Shown: positions 17,374 through 28,216, counted from the stretch's first letter. The stretch: 64,000 bases of DNA from Flavobacteriia bacterium (GCA_004293045.1 RDXY01000004.1:18907-82906); one strand, 5' to 3'. Notes: generated from the letters alone by a model not told the origin. Numbers and translations are program-made.

Positions 17374-19935
17374 ATGAATAATTTTATGATTTACTTGCCA
17401 ATTGTAATGGCAATCATTGGTTTGCTTTTTATGGCAATGAAACGTGCCTGGGTATTAAAACAAGATGCCGGTGACGGTAAAATGAAAGAAATTTCAGATT
17501 ACATCTATGAAGGAGCATTGGCTTTCTTAAAAGCAGAATACAGATTATTAACTGTATTTGTAATTCTAGCAAGTATTGTTTTAGCTGGAATTACTTTTAT
17601 TCCAGGAGTAAAAACACATTTATTTATTGTTGTAGCATTTATTTTCGGAGCTTTCTTTTCAGCTTTAGCAGGAAATATGGGTATGAAAATTGCTACAAAA
17701 ACAAACGTAAGAACAACACAAGCCGCACGTACAAGTCTACCTCAAGCATTAAAAGTATCTTTTAGTGGAGGAACAGTAATGGGCTTAGGAGTAGCAGGTT
17801 TAGCTGTATTAGGTTTAACCGGGTTCTTCATACTATTATTTAGATATTTTATGCCAGGTGGTGTTTGGACAAACACTGAGGACATGACAATTGTTCTAGA
17901 AACTTTAGCTGGATTCTCTTTAGGTGCTGAATCTATTGCATTATTTGCACGTGTAGGTGGTGGTATTTATACCAAAGCAGCTGACGTAGGTGCGGATTTA
18001 GTAGGTAAAGTTGAAGCTGGAATTCCAGAAGATGATCCAAGAAATCCAGCGACTATTGCGGATAACGTGGGTGATAACGTAGGAGACGTGGCTGGTATGG
18101 GTGCCGATTTATTTGGTTCTTATGTAGCTACGGTTTTAGCAGCTATGGTTTTAGGAAATTATGTAATTAAAGATATGGGTGGTAAAATCGAAGACGCTTT
18201 TGGCGGAATCGGACCTATTTTATTACCTATGGCAATTGCTGGTTTTGGAATTTTATTTTCTATCATTGGAACAATGTTAGTGAAAATTTCTAGCGATGAT
18301 GCTAAAGAAGCACAAGTACAAAAAGCATTAAATATTGGAAACTGGGTTTCTATACTTTTAACTTTAGTAGCGTGTTACTTTTTAGTAGAATATATGTTAC
18401 CAACTACAATGAAAATGGAATTCTACGGAGAAGGATTGAAAGATATTTCTTCAATGCGTGTTTTCTATGCTACAATTGTAGGATTAATTGTGGGTGGAGC
18501 CATTTCATCAGTTACGGAATATTATACAGGATTAGGTACAAAACCAGTTTTAGCAATTGTACAAAAATCATCAACTGGAGCAGGAACTAACGTAATCGCT
18601 GGTTTAGCTACTGGTATGATTTCAACTTTCCCAACTGTAATTTTATTTGCTGCGGCAATATGGGCTTCATATGCTTTTGCAGGATTTTATGGTGTGGCTT
18701 TAGCTGCTTCTGCTATGATGGCTACAACAGCTATGCAATTAGCAATTGATGCTTTCGGTCCTATTTCTGATAACGCAGGAGGTATTGCTGAAATGAGTGA
18801 ATTACCAAAAGAAGTTCGTACACGTACAGATATTTTAGATTCAGTTGGTAACACAACTGCTGCCACTGGAAAAGGATTTGCCATCGCTTCTGCAGCGTTA
18901 ACATCGTTAGCTTTATTTGCTGCCTATGTAACGTTTACAGGAATTGACGGAATTAATATTTTCAAAGCGCCAGTATTAGCGATGTTATTTATTGGTGGAA
19001 TGATTCCTGTAGTATTTTCTGCATTAGCTATGAATTCTGTAGGAAAAGCAGCAATGGATATGGTATATGAAGTACGTCGTCAGTTCAAAGAAATTCCAGG
19101 AATTATGGAAGGAACAGGTAAACCAGAATATGGTAAATGTGTGGAAATTTCAACTAAAGCCGCTTTACGCGAAATGATGTTACCAGGTATTTTAACGATT
19201 GGTTTCCCAATTGCAATAGTACTTTTAGGAAAATTAGTTTATCCAGATAACAACCAATTAATCGCTGAAATGTTAGGTGGTTATATGGCTGGAGTTACCG
19301 TTTCAGGTGTACTTTGGGCCGTGTTCCAAAATAACGCTGGTGGTGCTTGGGATAATGCTAAAAAATCATTCGAAGCTGGAGTTGAAATCAATGGCGAAAT
19401 GACATACAAAGGTTCTGATGCGCACAAAGCAGCGGTAACTGGAGATACTGTTGGAGATCCATTTAAAGATACTTCTGGTCCTTCAATGAACATCTTAATT
19501 AAATTAACGTGTTTAATTGGATTGGTAATCGCACCGATTTTAGGTGGTCATTCTGAAGGAACTAAAAAAGAAATGAAATGTACAATTATCAAAATGAATG
19601 TTGATAGTGCTTCAAAAATGGGCAAATGCGACATGACAAAATGTGCAACTATAACAAAAGATGAATGCGCAAAAATGTGTGATTCTTTAGGTTGTACAGC
19701 AGAAGAAAAAGAAATATGTATGTCTCATTACGATGCTAATGGTAAATTCATTGGAAAAGAAGGAGAAAAATCTTGCTGCGCTAAAGACGCTGACAAAAAC
19801 GTTAAAGTAGAAATTAAAAATGTAAACGGAAAAGCAAAAGCAACCGTTACAACTTCTATTAACAAGAGTGTAAATGTTCAAACTTTTGAAGGTTCATTAG
19901 AAGAAGTAAAAGCAAAAGTAGAAGGATTGAAATAG
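17374..19935 (+). CDS. hppA: Membrane-bound ion-translocating pyrophosphatase with Cys-rich C-terminal extension
   Basis: DVGADLVGKVEAGIPEDDPRNPATIADNVGDNVGD; GNTTAATGKG. Confidence 0.97.
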   Translation: MNNFMIYLPIVMAIIGLLFMAMKRAWVLKQDAGDGKMKEISDYIYEGALAFLKAEYRLLTVFVILASIVLAGITFIPGVKTHLFIVVAFIFGAFFSALAGNMGMKIATKTNVRTTQAARTSLPQALKVSFSGGTVMGLGVAGLAVLGLTGFFILLFRYFMPGGVWTNTEDMTIVLETLAGFSLGAESIALFARVGGGIYTKAADVGADLVGKVEAGIPEDDPRNPATIADNVGDNVGDVAGMGADLFGSYVATVLAAMVLGNYVIKDMGGKIEDAFGGIGPILLPMAIAGFGILFSIIGTMLVKISSDDAKEAQVQKALNIGNWVSILLTLVACYFLVEYMLPTTMKMEFYGEGLKDISSMRVFYATIVGLIVGGAISSVTEYYTGLGTKPVLAIVQKSSTGAGTNVIAGLATGMISTFPTVILFAAAIWASYAFAGFYGVALAASAMMATTAMQLAIDAFGPISDNAGGIAEMSELPKEVRTRTDILDSVGNTTAATGKGFAIASAALTSLALFAAYVTFTGIDGINIFKAPVLAMLFIGGMIPVVFSALAMNSVGKAAMDMVYEVRRQFKEIPGIMEGTGKPEYGKCVEISTKAALREMMLPGILTIGFPIAIVLLGKLVYPDNNQLIAEMLGGYMAGVTVSGVLWAVFQNNAGGAWDNAKKSFEAGVEINGEMTYKGSDAHKAAVTGDTVGDPFKDTSGPSMNILIKLTCLIGLVIAPILGGHSEGTKKEMKCTIIKMNVDSASKMGKCDMTKCATITKDECAKMCDSLGCTAEEKEICMSHYDANGKFIGKEGEKSCCAKDADKNVKVEIKNVNGKAKATVTTSINKSVNVQTFEGSLEEVKAKVEGLK

Positions 19936-19957
19936 TTTTTTTACAACATTTATAAAG

Positions 19958-19984
19958 AAAGCCTCAGAAATGAGGCTTTTTTTT
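19958..19984 (+). terminator. Intrinsic terminator after hppA
   Basis: AAAGCCTCAGAAATGAGGCTTTTTTTT. Confidence 0.85.
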
Positions 19985-20028
19985 ATGCAATTAATTTGTA
20001 TATTTATCCTGTACATAAATAATTACAT

Positions 20029-21609
20029 ATGAAAACCACCTATACGTTTCTTTTATTTTTTCTATTCTCGTTGAGCTTTTCCCAAACAGCTATTGCAATT
20101 ATTCCAAAACCACAAAACACTATAGTAGGAAAAGGTAGTTTTTATATTACACCCAAAACATGTATTCAAGCCGATGAAAATTCATTTGAAGCTACTTATT
20201 TAAAAGAAGCAATTCAAATTCAAACCGGATTACAACTAAAAATAACTTCAAAAAATAATTCTAGAAACATCCATTTGGTTTTACTAGAACCTAAAATTGC
20301 AAATTTCAACAAAGAGCAATATGAAATAGTAATATCTGATTCGAAAATAATTATTTCAGCCCTCACTAAACAAGGACTTTTTTATGGTATCCAAACGTTA
20401 TTGCAACTGGTTCCCTTTGAGAAAAAAAACGAAATTGCGATCCCTTGGATAAATATATCAGATGCACCAAAATACGCTTGGCGTGGTATGCATCTTGATG
20501 TCTGCAGACACTACTTCCCTATTCCGTTCATCAAAAAATACATTGATTATTTAGCGCATTATAAAATGAATACCTTTCATTGGCACCTAACCGAAGATCA
20601 AGGTTGGCGCATCGAAATCAAAAAATACCCCAAACTAACAGAGGTTGGCGCATGGAGAAATGGGTCAATGGTTGGACGTTATGACGACCAAAAATTTGAT
20701 GATATTAAATATGGTGGCTTTTATACTCAAGAAGAAATTAAGGAAGTAGTGGCTTATGCAACTCAACGCCACATCACAATTATTCCAGAAATTGAAATGC
20801 CTGGACATTCGCTTGCTGCATTGGCAGCTTATCCAGAATTATCTTGTACAGGAGAAACCTTTGAAGTAGGAAAAAAATGGGGTGTTTTTGATGATGTATA
20901 TTGCCCAAAAGAAGAAACCTTTACGTTTTTAGAAAATGTACTTTCTGAAGTATTAGCTTTATTCCCTTCCGAATACATTCATATTGGTGGTGATGAATGC
21001 CCAAAAACAAGATGGAAAAGTTGTGCGCATTGTCAAAAATTGATTAAAGAAAAAGGATTAAAAGACGAACATGAATTACAAAGTTATTTTATCCAACGCA
21101 TTGAAAAATTTGTAAATAGTAAAGGGCGAAAAATTATTGGCTGGGATGAAATTTTGGAAGGCGGATTGGCCCCAAATGCAGCTGTTATGAGTTGGCGCGG
21201 AACCGAAGGTGGAATTGCCGCAGCCAAGCAAAAACATTACGTAGTGATGACTCCCGGTTCACACTGTTATTTTGATCATTACCAAGGAAAACCCGAAAAC
21301 GAACCTTTAGCCATAGGCGGATTTACTTCTTTAGAGAAAGTTTATAATTTTAATCCTATGCCTGAAGAACTTAATGCTGAAGAAAGAAAGTATATTTTAG
21401 GTGCACAAGCTAATGTTTGGACGGAATATATTCTTACTCCAGAACAAGTTGAATATATGATTATGCCAAGGATGTCCGCTTTGGCTGAAGTCTTATGGGG
21501 AACAGCAAAACCAGAAAATTATCTAGATTTTAAAACCCGATTACAAGCACAAGAAAATTGGCTGAAAAGCAACAATATCAATTATAGAAAAACTTCTTTC
21601 ACTGAATAA
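20029..21609 (+). CDS. Beta-N-acetylhexosaminidase (GH20)
   Basis: WRGMHLDVCRHYFP, FHWHLTEDQGWRIEIKKYP, IHIGGDECPKTRW. Confidence 0.95.
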   Translation: MKTTYTFLLFFLFSLSFSQTAIAIIPKPQNTIVGKGSFYITPKTCIQADENSFEATYLKEAIQIQTGLQLKITSKNNSRNIHLVLLEPKIANFNKEQYEIVISDSKIIISALTKQGLFYGIQTLLQLVPFEKKNEIAIPWINISDAPKYAWRGMHLDVCRHYFPIPFIKKYIDYLAHYKMNTFHWHLTEDQGWRIEIKKYPKLTEVGAWRNGSMVGRYDDQKFDDIKYGGFYTQEEIKEVVAYATQRHITIIPEIEMPGHSLAALAAYPELSCTGETFEVGKKWGVFDDVYCPKEETFTFLENVLSEVLALFPSEYIHIGGDECPKTRWKSCAHCQKLIKEKGLKDEHELQSYFIQRIEKFVNSKGRKIIGWDEILEGGLAPNAAVMSWRGTEGGIAAAKQKHYVVMTPGSHCYFDHYQGKPENEPLAIGGFTSLEKVYNFNPMPEELNAEERKYILGAQANVWTEYILTPEQVEYMIMPRMSALAEVLWGTAKPENYLDFKTRLQAQENWLKSNNINYRKTSFTE

Positions 21610-21615
21610 AATAAT

Positions 21616-22614
21616 ATGACAAATAGACGAAATTTTTTAAAGAAAACTGCTTTGGCGACAGCTGGATTGGCGCTTACTAGTTTCAAAAATACAACTGAAA
21701 CTGCTGAAAATAAAGTGGCGTTAAATTCGGTTCAAAAACCAATAGTGCTTTCCACTTGGCGATTTGGGATTGAAGCCAATACAGCTGCTTGGGAAATATT
21801 AAGTAAAAATGGTCGCGCTTTAGATGCGGTTGAAGCTGGAGTAAAGATTCCGGAAGGCGACCCAAATGAACGCAGTGTAGGCTATGGAGGTCGTCCTGAC
21901 AGAGACGGAAAAGTAACTCTAGATGCTTGTATTATGGACGAATTTTCAAATATTGGTTCTGTTGCTTGTTTGGAGTACATCAAACATCCGATTTCTGTTG
22001 CTCGCGCGGTAATGGAAAAAACACCTCACGTAATGTTGGTAGGAAAAGGAGCGTTACAATTTGCACTTTCACAAGGCTTCAAAAAAGAAAATTTATTAGT
22101 TGAAGAATCTGAAAAAGAATGGAAAGAATGGTTAAAAACAAGTCAATACAAACCCATTGCTAATATCGAAAATCATGACACCATTGGCATGATTGCTTTA
22201 GATGCGAATGGAAATTTATCAGGCGCGTGTACAACCAGCGGCATGGCATTTAAAATGCACGGTCGTGTAGGCGATTCCCCAATCATTGGCGCAGGGTTAT
22301 ACGTAGATAACGAAATAGGGGCCGCTACAGCAACAGGCCATGGTGAAGAAGTCATCCGAATCTCTGGATGCCATTTGGTAGTAGAACTGATGCGACAAGG
22401 TTTATCTCCTCAAAAAGCTTGTGAAGAAGCCGTAATGCGGATTGTAAAACTAACTCAAAATCGAGGCAAAGAATTAAAAGACATTCAAGTTGGATTTATT
22501 GCTTTGAATAAAAAAGGAGAATATGGTTCGTATTGCATACAAGGAGGTTTCAATTATGCCGTTTATGATGCAACTGGAAACAAATTACTTGATGCCAATT
22601 ACTTTTTGAAATAA
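21616..22614 (+). CDS. N(4)-(beta-N-acetylglucosaminyl)-L-asparaginase (glycosylasparaginase)
   Basis: TNRRNFLKKTALATAGLAL leader; NHDTIGMIALDANGNLSGACTTSG with catalytic Thr. Confidence 0.93.
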   Translation: MTNRRNFLKKTALATAGLALTSFKNTTETAENKVALNSVQKPIVLSTWRFGIEANTAAWEILSKNGRALDAVEAGVKIPEGDPNERSVGYGGRPDRDGKVTLDACIMDEFSNIGSVACLEYIKHPISVARAVMEKTPHVMLVGKGALQFALSQGFKKENLLVEESEKEWKEWLKTSQYKPIANIENHDTIGMIALDANGNLSGACTTSGMAFKMHGRVGDSPIIGAGLYVDNEIGAATATGHGEEVIRISGCHLVVELMRQGLSPQKACEEAVMRIVKLTQNRGKELKDIQVGFIALNKKGEYGSYCIQGGFNYAVYDATGNKLLDANYFLK

Positions 22615-23285
22615 TGAAAAAATTCGAAATCGCTTGTTTCAATCTCGAATCAGCCATACTAGCTCAAAAAGCAGGTGCGGATAGAGTCGAATTATGTGCA
22701 AATCTTTCAGTTGGTGGCACAACACCTTCTGTTGAAATGATTCAACAAGCTCGAGAGCATTTGACAATAGATATCTATGTAATGATTCGTCCAAGAGGTG
22801 GAAATTTTGTTTACTCAGAAGCAGAATTTCAGCAAATGAAATCGGAAATCGAAACCATCAAAAAACTTGGTGTTAACGGATTTGTTTTTGGAATTTTGAA
22901 TAAAGATGACACCATAAATATCGAACAAAACAAAACGTTAGTAGCTGAAGCCTATCCTTTTTCTTGTACATTTCATCGTGCTTTTGATGCTGTTTCCAAT
23001 TATGAACAGGCTTTGGAAGCTGTTATTTCTTGTGGCTTTTCAACGATTCTTACATCTGGAACTTTAACTAATGTTATGGAAGGCAAAGAAGTTTTAAAAA
23101 AATTAGTCGTTCAAGCCAAAAATAGCATCGAAATTATGCCCGGTGGCGGCTTGCGTTCAACTAATATTTCTGAATTGAATCAAATTGTTGGTGCAAATTG
23201 GTATCATTCCTCTGCAATTACCGATGGAAGTGAAATCGCAGATCCAAAGGAAATTATCCAACTAAAGGAAATGATGCAATCATAA
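22614..23285 (+). CDS. cutC: CutC family protein
   Basis: ADRVELCANLSVGGTTPS, MIRPRGGNFVYS, TFHRAFD, IMPGGGLR. Confidence 0.95.
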   Translation: MKKFEIACFNLESAILAQKAGADRVELCANLSVGGTTPSVEMIQQAREHLTIDIYVMIRPRGGNFVYSEAEFQQMKSEIETIKKLGVNGFVFGILNKDDTINIEQNKTLVAEAYPFSCTFHRAFDAVSNYEQALEAVISCGFSTILTSGTLTNVMEGKEVLKKLVVQAKNSIEIMPGGGLRSTNISELNQIVGANWYHSSAITDGSEIADPKEIIQLKEMMQS

Positions 23286-23295
23286 ATGAGTTGCT

Positions 23296-25767
23296 ATGTT
23301 TAAAAAAATAACATTATTTCTAATTTTTATTTGCTATTCCGTTTTGGGACAAACTTCTTATCGGAATTTGTCATCAGAAAATTGGCTATTCAACAAACAA
23401 GGGGAAACTAAAAAATACAAAGCTACTATTCCTGGAACTGTTCATACCGATTTATTCGCGAATCAATTAATTCCTGATCCTTTTTTTGGAGCCAATGAAA
23501 AACAATTGCAATGGATTGAAAATGAAAACTGGGAATATGAAACCACCTTTTCATTATCTGAAAAAGAAATTTCCAATGAAAATATCGAATTAGAATTTGA
23601 GGGTTTAGATACCTATGCAACTGTTTTTTTAAACGGAAAAATAGTTTTAGAGGCAGATAACATGTTCCGAAAATGGATAATTTCTGCAAAAAATCAGCTA
23701 AAAAAAGGAAAAAATCAGCTAAAAATTGTATTTCAATCGGCCGTTCAAAAAGGAAAAGAAGAAGCCGCAAAATTATCGTATACTTTACCTGAAAAAGAAC
23801 GTGTTTTTGTTCGAAAAGCGCAATATCAATTTGGTTGGGATTGGGGACCACGATTTGTAACCGCTGGAATATGTAGAAAAGTACAATTGAAATTTTGGAA
23901 TAATGCCACATTTGAAGATGCTAAACACGAGCAGGTATATGTTTCTGAAAAACTCGCAAAACTGAATTTTATATTGCAAATTAAATCTCAAAGAGATCAA
24001 GAAATTAAAATATTTCACAATGAAAAGTATTATTATTTTTATTTAATAAAGGGTAAAAATGAACTTAAAATTCCAGTATCAATTGAAAATCCTAAACTAT
24101 GGTGGTGCCACGGATTGGGCGATCCTTATCAATTTTTATTTCAATTTGAAATCATTTACAAGGATACTATTATAGACTATACTGCGGTAAAAGTTGGCAT
24201 AAGAAAAATCGAGTTTATTCAAGATAAAGATGAATTTGGAACAAGTTTTTACTTCAAATTAAATGGTAAGCCTGTGTTTATGAAAGGGGCAAATTATATT
24301 CCTCAAGATAGTTTTATTCCAAAACAAACACCATCAAGTTATCACGAATTAGTTCAAAACGCACGAAAAGCCAACATGAATATGTTACGCGTTTGGGGTG
24401 GTGGCGTATATGCCGATGACGAATTTTACAATGCTTGTGATGCAAATGGAATTTTAGTTTGGCAGGATTTTATGTTTGCTTGTGCGATGTATCCCGGAGA
24501 TGAAAAATTTGTAGAAAACGTAAAACAAGAAGTAATAGATAACGTAAATCGTTTACAAAATCATCCAAGTATTGCCCTTTGGTGTGGCAATAATGAAAAT
24601 GATGAAGGCTGGCACAATTGGGGTTGGCAAAAGCAATTTCAGTATTCAAAAGCAGATTCTACAAAAATTTGGAACGACTATAAAAAAGTATTTCATGAAG
24701 TAATTCCACAAACATTAGATAGACTTTTATCCAAAGAAAAAAATCTGTATTGGCCTTCTTCACCCTCCATTGGCTGGGGACGAAAAGAAAGTTTATCACA
24801 AGGCGACTCCCATTATTGGGGGGTGTGGTGGGGAAAAGAACCTTTTGAAACCTACCAAAAGAAAGTTGGAAGATTTATGAGCGAATATGGCTTTCAAGGG
24901 ATGCCCAATATGGTAACCTTAGAAAAAGTAATTCCTAAAGAAGATTTTAATTTTACTTCGGAAGCGTTTAAAAATCATCAAAAACATCCTACTGGATTTG
25001 AAACTATAAATGAATATATGGCACGAGATTTTCCAGTCCCTAGTGCTTTAGAAAAATACAATTATGTTTCGCAAATTTTACAAGCATATGGTATGAAAAC
25101 CGCCATTGAAGCACACCGATTAGCAAAACCCTATTGCATGGGTTCTTTATATTGGCAATTAAACGATTGCTGGCCCGTAACCTCATGGAGTACTTTAGAT
25201 TACTATGGAAATTGGAAAGCGGCACATTACCAAGTTAAAGAAAGTTTTGCTCCGATATTTTTTGCTGTTACAGAAAATGAAAATAAACTTTCTATTATTG
25301 GAGGTAACGATAATTTAGATGCAATATCAGGAACATTAGTTGTTAAATTAATTGATTTTTCTGGGAACGAACTTTGGACTGCATCAAAAGAATGTACTTT
25401 GGACGTAGAAAAAAATACAAATTGTTTGCAGATTTCTAATGCCGAATTGCCAAAATTTGATAAAGAAAAAACAGTTTTAGTTTTAGCATTTACTAGTAAT
25501 CATACGAAAACTGTTGCACATCATTACTTTGTAAAACCAAAAGATTTAAGACTTGAAAAACCAAACATTGAAATTAAAATTGTGGGCGAAACACTTATCG
25601 AACTTAAAACAAATACACTTGCAAAAAATGTCTATCTAGAAGCAAACGATACTTTTTTTGAAGAAAATTATTTTGATTTAGTTCCCGGAATTCCAAAGAT
25701 AATTAAAACTCAAAAACCTACTCAAGAAACTAAGGTACTATCTTTATTTGATGCCATGAATGAATAA
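23296..25767 (+). CDS. Beta-mannosidase (GH2)
   Basis: MLRVWGGGVYADDEFYNACDANGILVWQDFMFACAMYPGDEKF; ALWCGNNENDEG; SLYWQLNDCWPVTSWS. Confidence 0.94.
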   Translation: MFKKITLFLIFICYSVLGQTSYRNLSSENWLFNKQGETKKYKATIPGTVHTDLFANQLIPDPFFGANEKQLQWIENENWEYETTFSLSEKEISNENIELEFEGLDTYATVFLNGKIVLEADNMFRKWIISAKNQLKKGKNQLKIVFQSAVQKGKEEAAKLSYTLPEKERVFVRKAQYQFGWDWGPRFVTAGICRKVQLKFWNNATFEDAKHEQVYVSEKLAKLNFILQIKSQRDQEIKIFHNEKYYYFYLIKGKNELKIPVSIENPKLWWCHGLGDPYQFLFQFEIIYKDTIIDYTAVKVGIRKIEFIQDKDEFGTSFYFKLNGKPVFMKGANYIPQDSFIPKQTPSSYHELVQNARKANMNMLRVWGGGVYADDEFYNACDANGILVWQDFMFACAMYPGDEKFVENVKQEVIDNVNRLQNHPSIALWCGNNENDEGWHNWGWQKQFQYSKADSTKIWNDYKKVFHEVIPQTLDRLLSKEKNLYWPSSPSIGWGRKESLSQGDSHYWGVWWGKEPFETYQKKVGRFMSEYGFQGMPNMVTLEKVIPKEDFNFTSEAFKNHQKHPTGFETINEYMARDFPVPSALEKYNYVSQILQAYGMKTAIEAHRLAKPYCMGSLYWQLNDCWPVTSWSTLDYYGNWKAAHYQVKESFAPIFFAVTENENKLSIIGGNDNLDAISGTLVVKLIDFSGNELWTASKECTLDVEKNTNCLQISNAELPKFDKEKTVLVLAFTSNHTKTVAHHYFVKPKDLRLEKPNIEIKIVGETLIELKTNTLAKNVYLEANDTFFEENYFDLVPGIPKIIKTQKPTQETKVLSLFDAMNE

Positions 25768-25778
25768 AACCAAAAAAA

Positions 25779-25801
25779 AACGCCTCAAATGAGGCGTTTT
25801 G
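25779..25801. terminator. Intrinsic terminator between convergent genes
   Basis: AACGCCTCAAATGAGGCGTTTT. Confidence 0.85.
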
Positions 25802-25805
25802 TATG

Positions 25806-26420
25806 CTAAAATAATCCGTTTAATTCGGCATCTATTCGGTTGATGATGTTTCCTAAATCTTCAGGATTGTTTACAAAATCGATATCGTCCACATCTATAA
25901 TTAATAACTTTCCTTTTGTGTAAGTAGTAACCCAAGCTTCATATCGTTCATTTAATCTACTTAAATAATCAATAGAAATAGAGTTTTCATAATCTCGACC
26001 TCGTTTATGAATTTGCCCTACTAAATTTGGAATAGAACTTCTTAAATAAATAAGCAAATCTGGCGCTCCCACTAAACCTTCCATTAAATCAAATAGTAAT
26101 TTATAATTGGTATAATCTCTATTTGACATTAAACCCATTGCATGTAAATTTGGTGCAAAAATAAAAGCATCTTCATAGATGGTTCTATCTTGTATCGTTT
26201 TTTTACCTAATTTTCTTATTTCTAAAATTTGTCTGAAACGACTATTTAAAAAATAAATTTGCAGGTTAAAACTCCAACGTTCCATAGAATGATAAAAATC
26301 ATCCAAATACGGATTATCATCTACATCTTCAAAATGAGCCTCCCATTTAAAATGTTTAGATAATAATCTAGTTAGAGAGGTTTTTCCTGCGCCAATATTT
26401 CCAGCAATTGCTATATGCAT
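25806..26420 (-). CDS. Deoxynucleoside kinase
   Basis: IAGNIGAGKTSLT, QDRTIYEDAFIFAPNLH, IYLRSSIPNLVGQIHKRGRDYE. Confidence 0.93.
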   Translation of the reverse strand: MHIAIAGNIGAGKTSLTRLLSKHFKWEAHFEDVDDNPYLDDFYHSMERWSFNLQIYFLNSRFRQILEIRKLGKKTIQDRTIYEDAFIFAPNLHAMGLMSNRDYTNYKLLFDLMEGLVGAPDLLIYLRSSIPNLVGQIHKRGRDYENSISIDYLSRLNERYEAWVTTYTKGKLLIIDVDDIDFVNNPEDLGNIINRIDAELNGLF

Positions 26421-26423
26421 ATA

Positions 26424-27185
26424 TTATTTTTTAATTTGATAGGTGACTAATTGATAGTCCGTAAAAATAGAAAAAAATCCATCGGAATAACAAAAATTAT
26501 ATATCAATTTTTCATTAATATTTATTCTAGTCGATAACTCATTTTTAAAGGTATAATAATACATTTTATTTTCAAAAAGATAAAACCCTTCGTTTGGACT
26601 TATAAAAAATACTTTTTCATAAGGTGCTATTTTTCCTAAACTAATTATTTTTCCAAATTTTGATATCGAAAAGCAATTTTTTTCAGTGTCTATCCAATAC
26701 AAATAATTATAATCCGATTGCGAGAATGTGATGTTTTTAATAGGATTGGAAAGAAATTTTATTTTTTTAGAATTTAGATTATACAATCCAATTTGTTGGC
26801 TTATACTATCGTAGAACCACAATTCATTTTGAGAAGCAGGCTTTAAAAATTCGCAATTAATCTCTGAAAAAATAGTAGACTTAATTTCGTTAAATTGAGC
26901 GTCTAATAAAACAAAAGCATTATTTTCTTTATAGAAAATAAGCGTTTGTAATAAATTGAATGTCTCTACACTTGAAATTTTTCCAAATGCATTATTAGAA
27001 TAATTTAACGTGACCTTTTTATTGATTTTATATAAGTTATTACTGGTAGAAAAATAGTTGTTTCCTGATAAATCATTTCCCCAAAACACTTCATAATTAA
27101 AAAGTTTCGAAGACATCTTAACAGATTCAATATCCTGAGCAGAAGAATGAAAAATGAATAATAAAAAAAAGAGTGTAATTCGCAT
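26424..27185 (-). CDS. Exported hypothetical protein
   Basis: ORF with signal peptide directly upstream of the deoxynucleoside kinase. Confidence 0.6.
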   Translation of the reverse strand: MRITLFFLLFIFHSSAQDIESVKMSSKLFNYEVFWGNDLSGNNYFSTSNNLYKINKKVTLNYSNNAFGKISSVETFNLLQTLIFYKENNAFVLLDAQFNEIKSTIFSEINCEFLKPASQNELWFYDSISQQIGLYNLNSKKIKFLSNPIKNITFSQSDYNYLYWIDTEKNCFSISKFGKIISLGKIAPYEKVFFISPNEGFYLFENKMYYYTFKNELSTRININEKLIYNFCYSDGFFSIFTDYQLVTYQIKK

Positions 27186-27271
27186 AATATAAATATTAAC
27201 ACAAAAATAACAAATTACAGTGTAACTATTAGCTATTTTTATTGTCTAATATTGTTTAAAATAAAAACAAG

Positions 27272-28189
27272 ATGAAAAAAATATTTTTTGCCCTACTAGG
27301 TTTAAGTACTTTTATGGCCACTGCACAGAAAGATTTTCAAGGAATGGCGGTTTATGAATCAAAAACGTCTACATCAGAATTTGCCAAAAATTTTGACGGA
27401 AACAAAGACATGACTCCAGAAATGAAAACTCAAATTATGGAAAGAATGAAAAAAATGTTTGAAAAAACATACATTCTGAATTTTGACAAATCAGTTTCAA
27501 TTTATAAAGAAGAAGAAAAACTTGACGCGCCAGGACAACAAGGCGGCGGAAGAATGATGGCGTCTTTTATGGGCGGCGGTGGAACGTATTATAAAAACGT
27601 TAAAGAAAAACAATATACGGTTGATAAAGAAGTATTTGGTAAAGAATTTTTAATTAAAGATTCATTACCAAATTTAAAATGGGTACTAAGTGACGAATCA
27701 AAAAAAATTGGTGATTATACTTGTTTTAAAGCTACAGCTGTAAAAGAGGCCAGTAAAACTGACTTTAGAAATTATAGAAGAAAAAAAGAAGAGCCAAAAA
27801 AAGAAACAGAGGAAGGAAAAGTTGACAAAAAAGCTGCTGAAGAGAAAAAAGAAGAAAAGAAAACCAACTTTTTTGCCGAAATAGACATGCCTAAAGAAGT
27901 TACTGTAACTGCTTGGTATTGTCCAGAAATTCCTGTAAACCAAGGACCTGATGAATATTGGGGTTTACCAGGATTAATTATGGAAGTTAACGATGGAAAA
28001 ACCGTAATTATGTGTTCGAAATTAGTATTGAATGTAAAAGAAAAAATTGAAATTAAAGCACCTACAGGTGGTGATAAAGTAACTCAAAAAGAATACGACG
28101 ATATTATGATGAAAAAAATGAAAGAAATGAGTGAAATGGGCGGCGGACCTGGATCAAGAGGTGGTATGCAAATAAGAATGTCTAGATAA
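27272..28189 (+). CDS. GLPGLI family protein
   Basis: Signal peptide; literal WGLPGLIMEV motif. Confidence 0.93.
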   Translation: MKKIFFALLGLSTFMATAQKDFQGMAVYESKTSTSEFAKNFDGNKDMTPEMKTQIMERMKKMFEKTYILNFDKSVSIYKEEEKLDAPGQQGGGRMMASFMGGGGTYYKNVKEKQYTVDKEVFGKEFLIKDSLPNLKWVLSDESKKIGDYTCFKATAVKEASKTDFRNYRRKKEEPKKETEEGKVDKKAAEEKKEEKKTNFFAEIDMPKEVTVTAWYCPEIPVNQGPDEYWGLPGLIMEVNDGKTVIMCSKLVLNVKEKIEIKAPTGGDKVTQKEYDDIMMKKMKEMSEMGGGPGSRGGMQIRMSR

Positions 28190-28216
28190 AACCGCAACTA
28201 AATTAATTCCAAAATT

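Noticed and set aside
23426-23911. 161-aa antisense ORF inside the beta-mannosidase gene
   Set aside because: Fully overlaps a strong GH2 CDS; composition typical of antisense translation.
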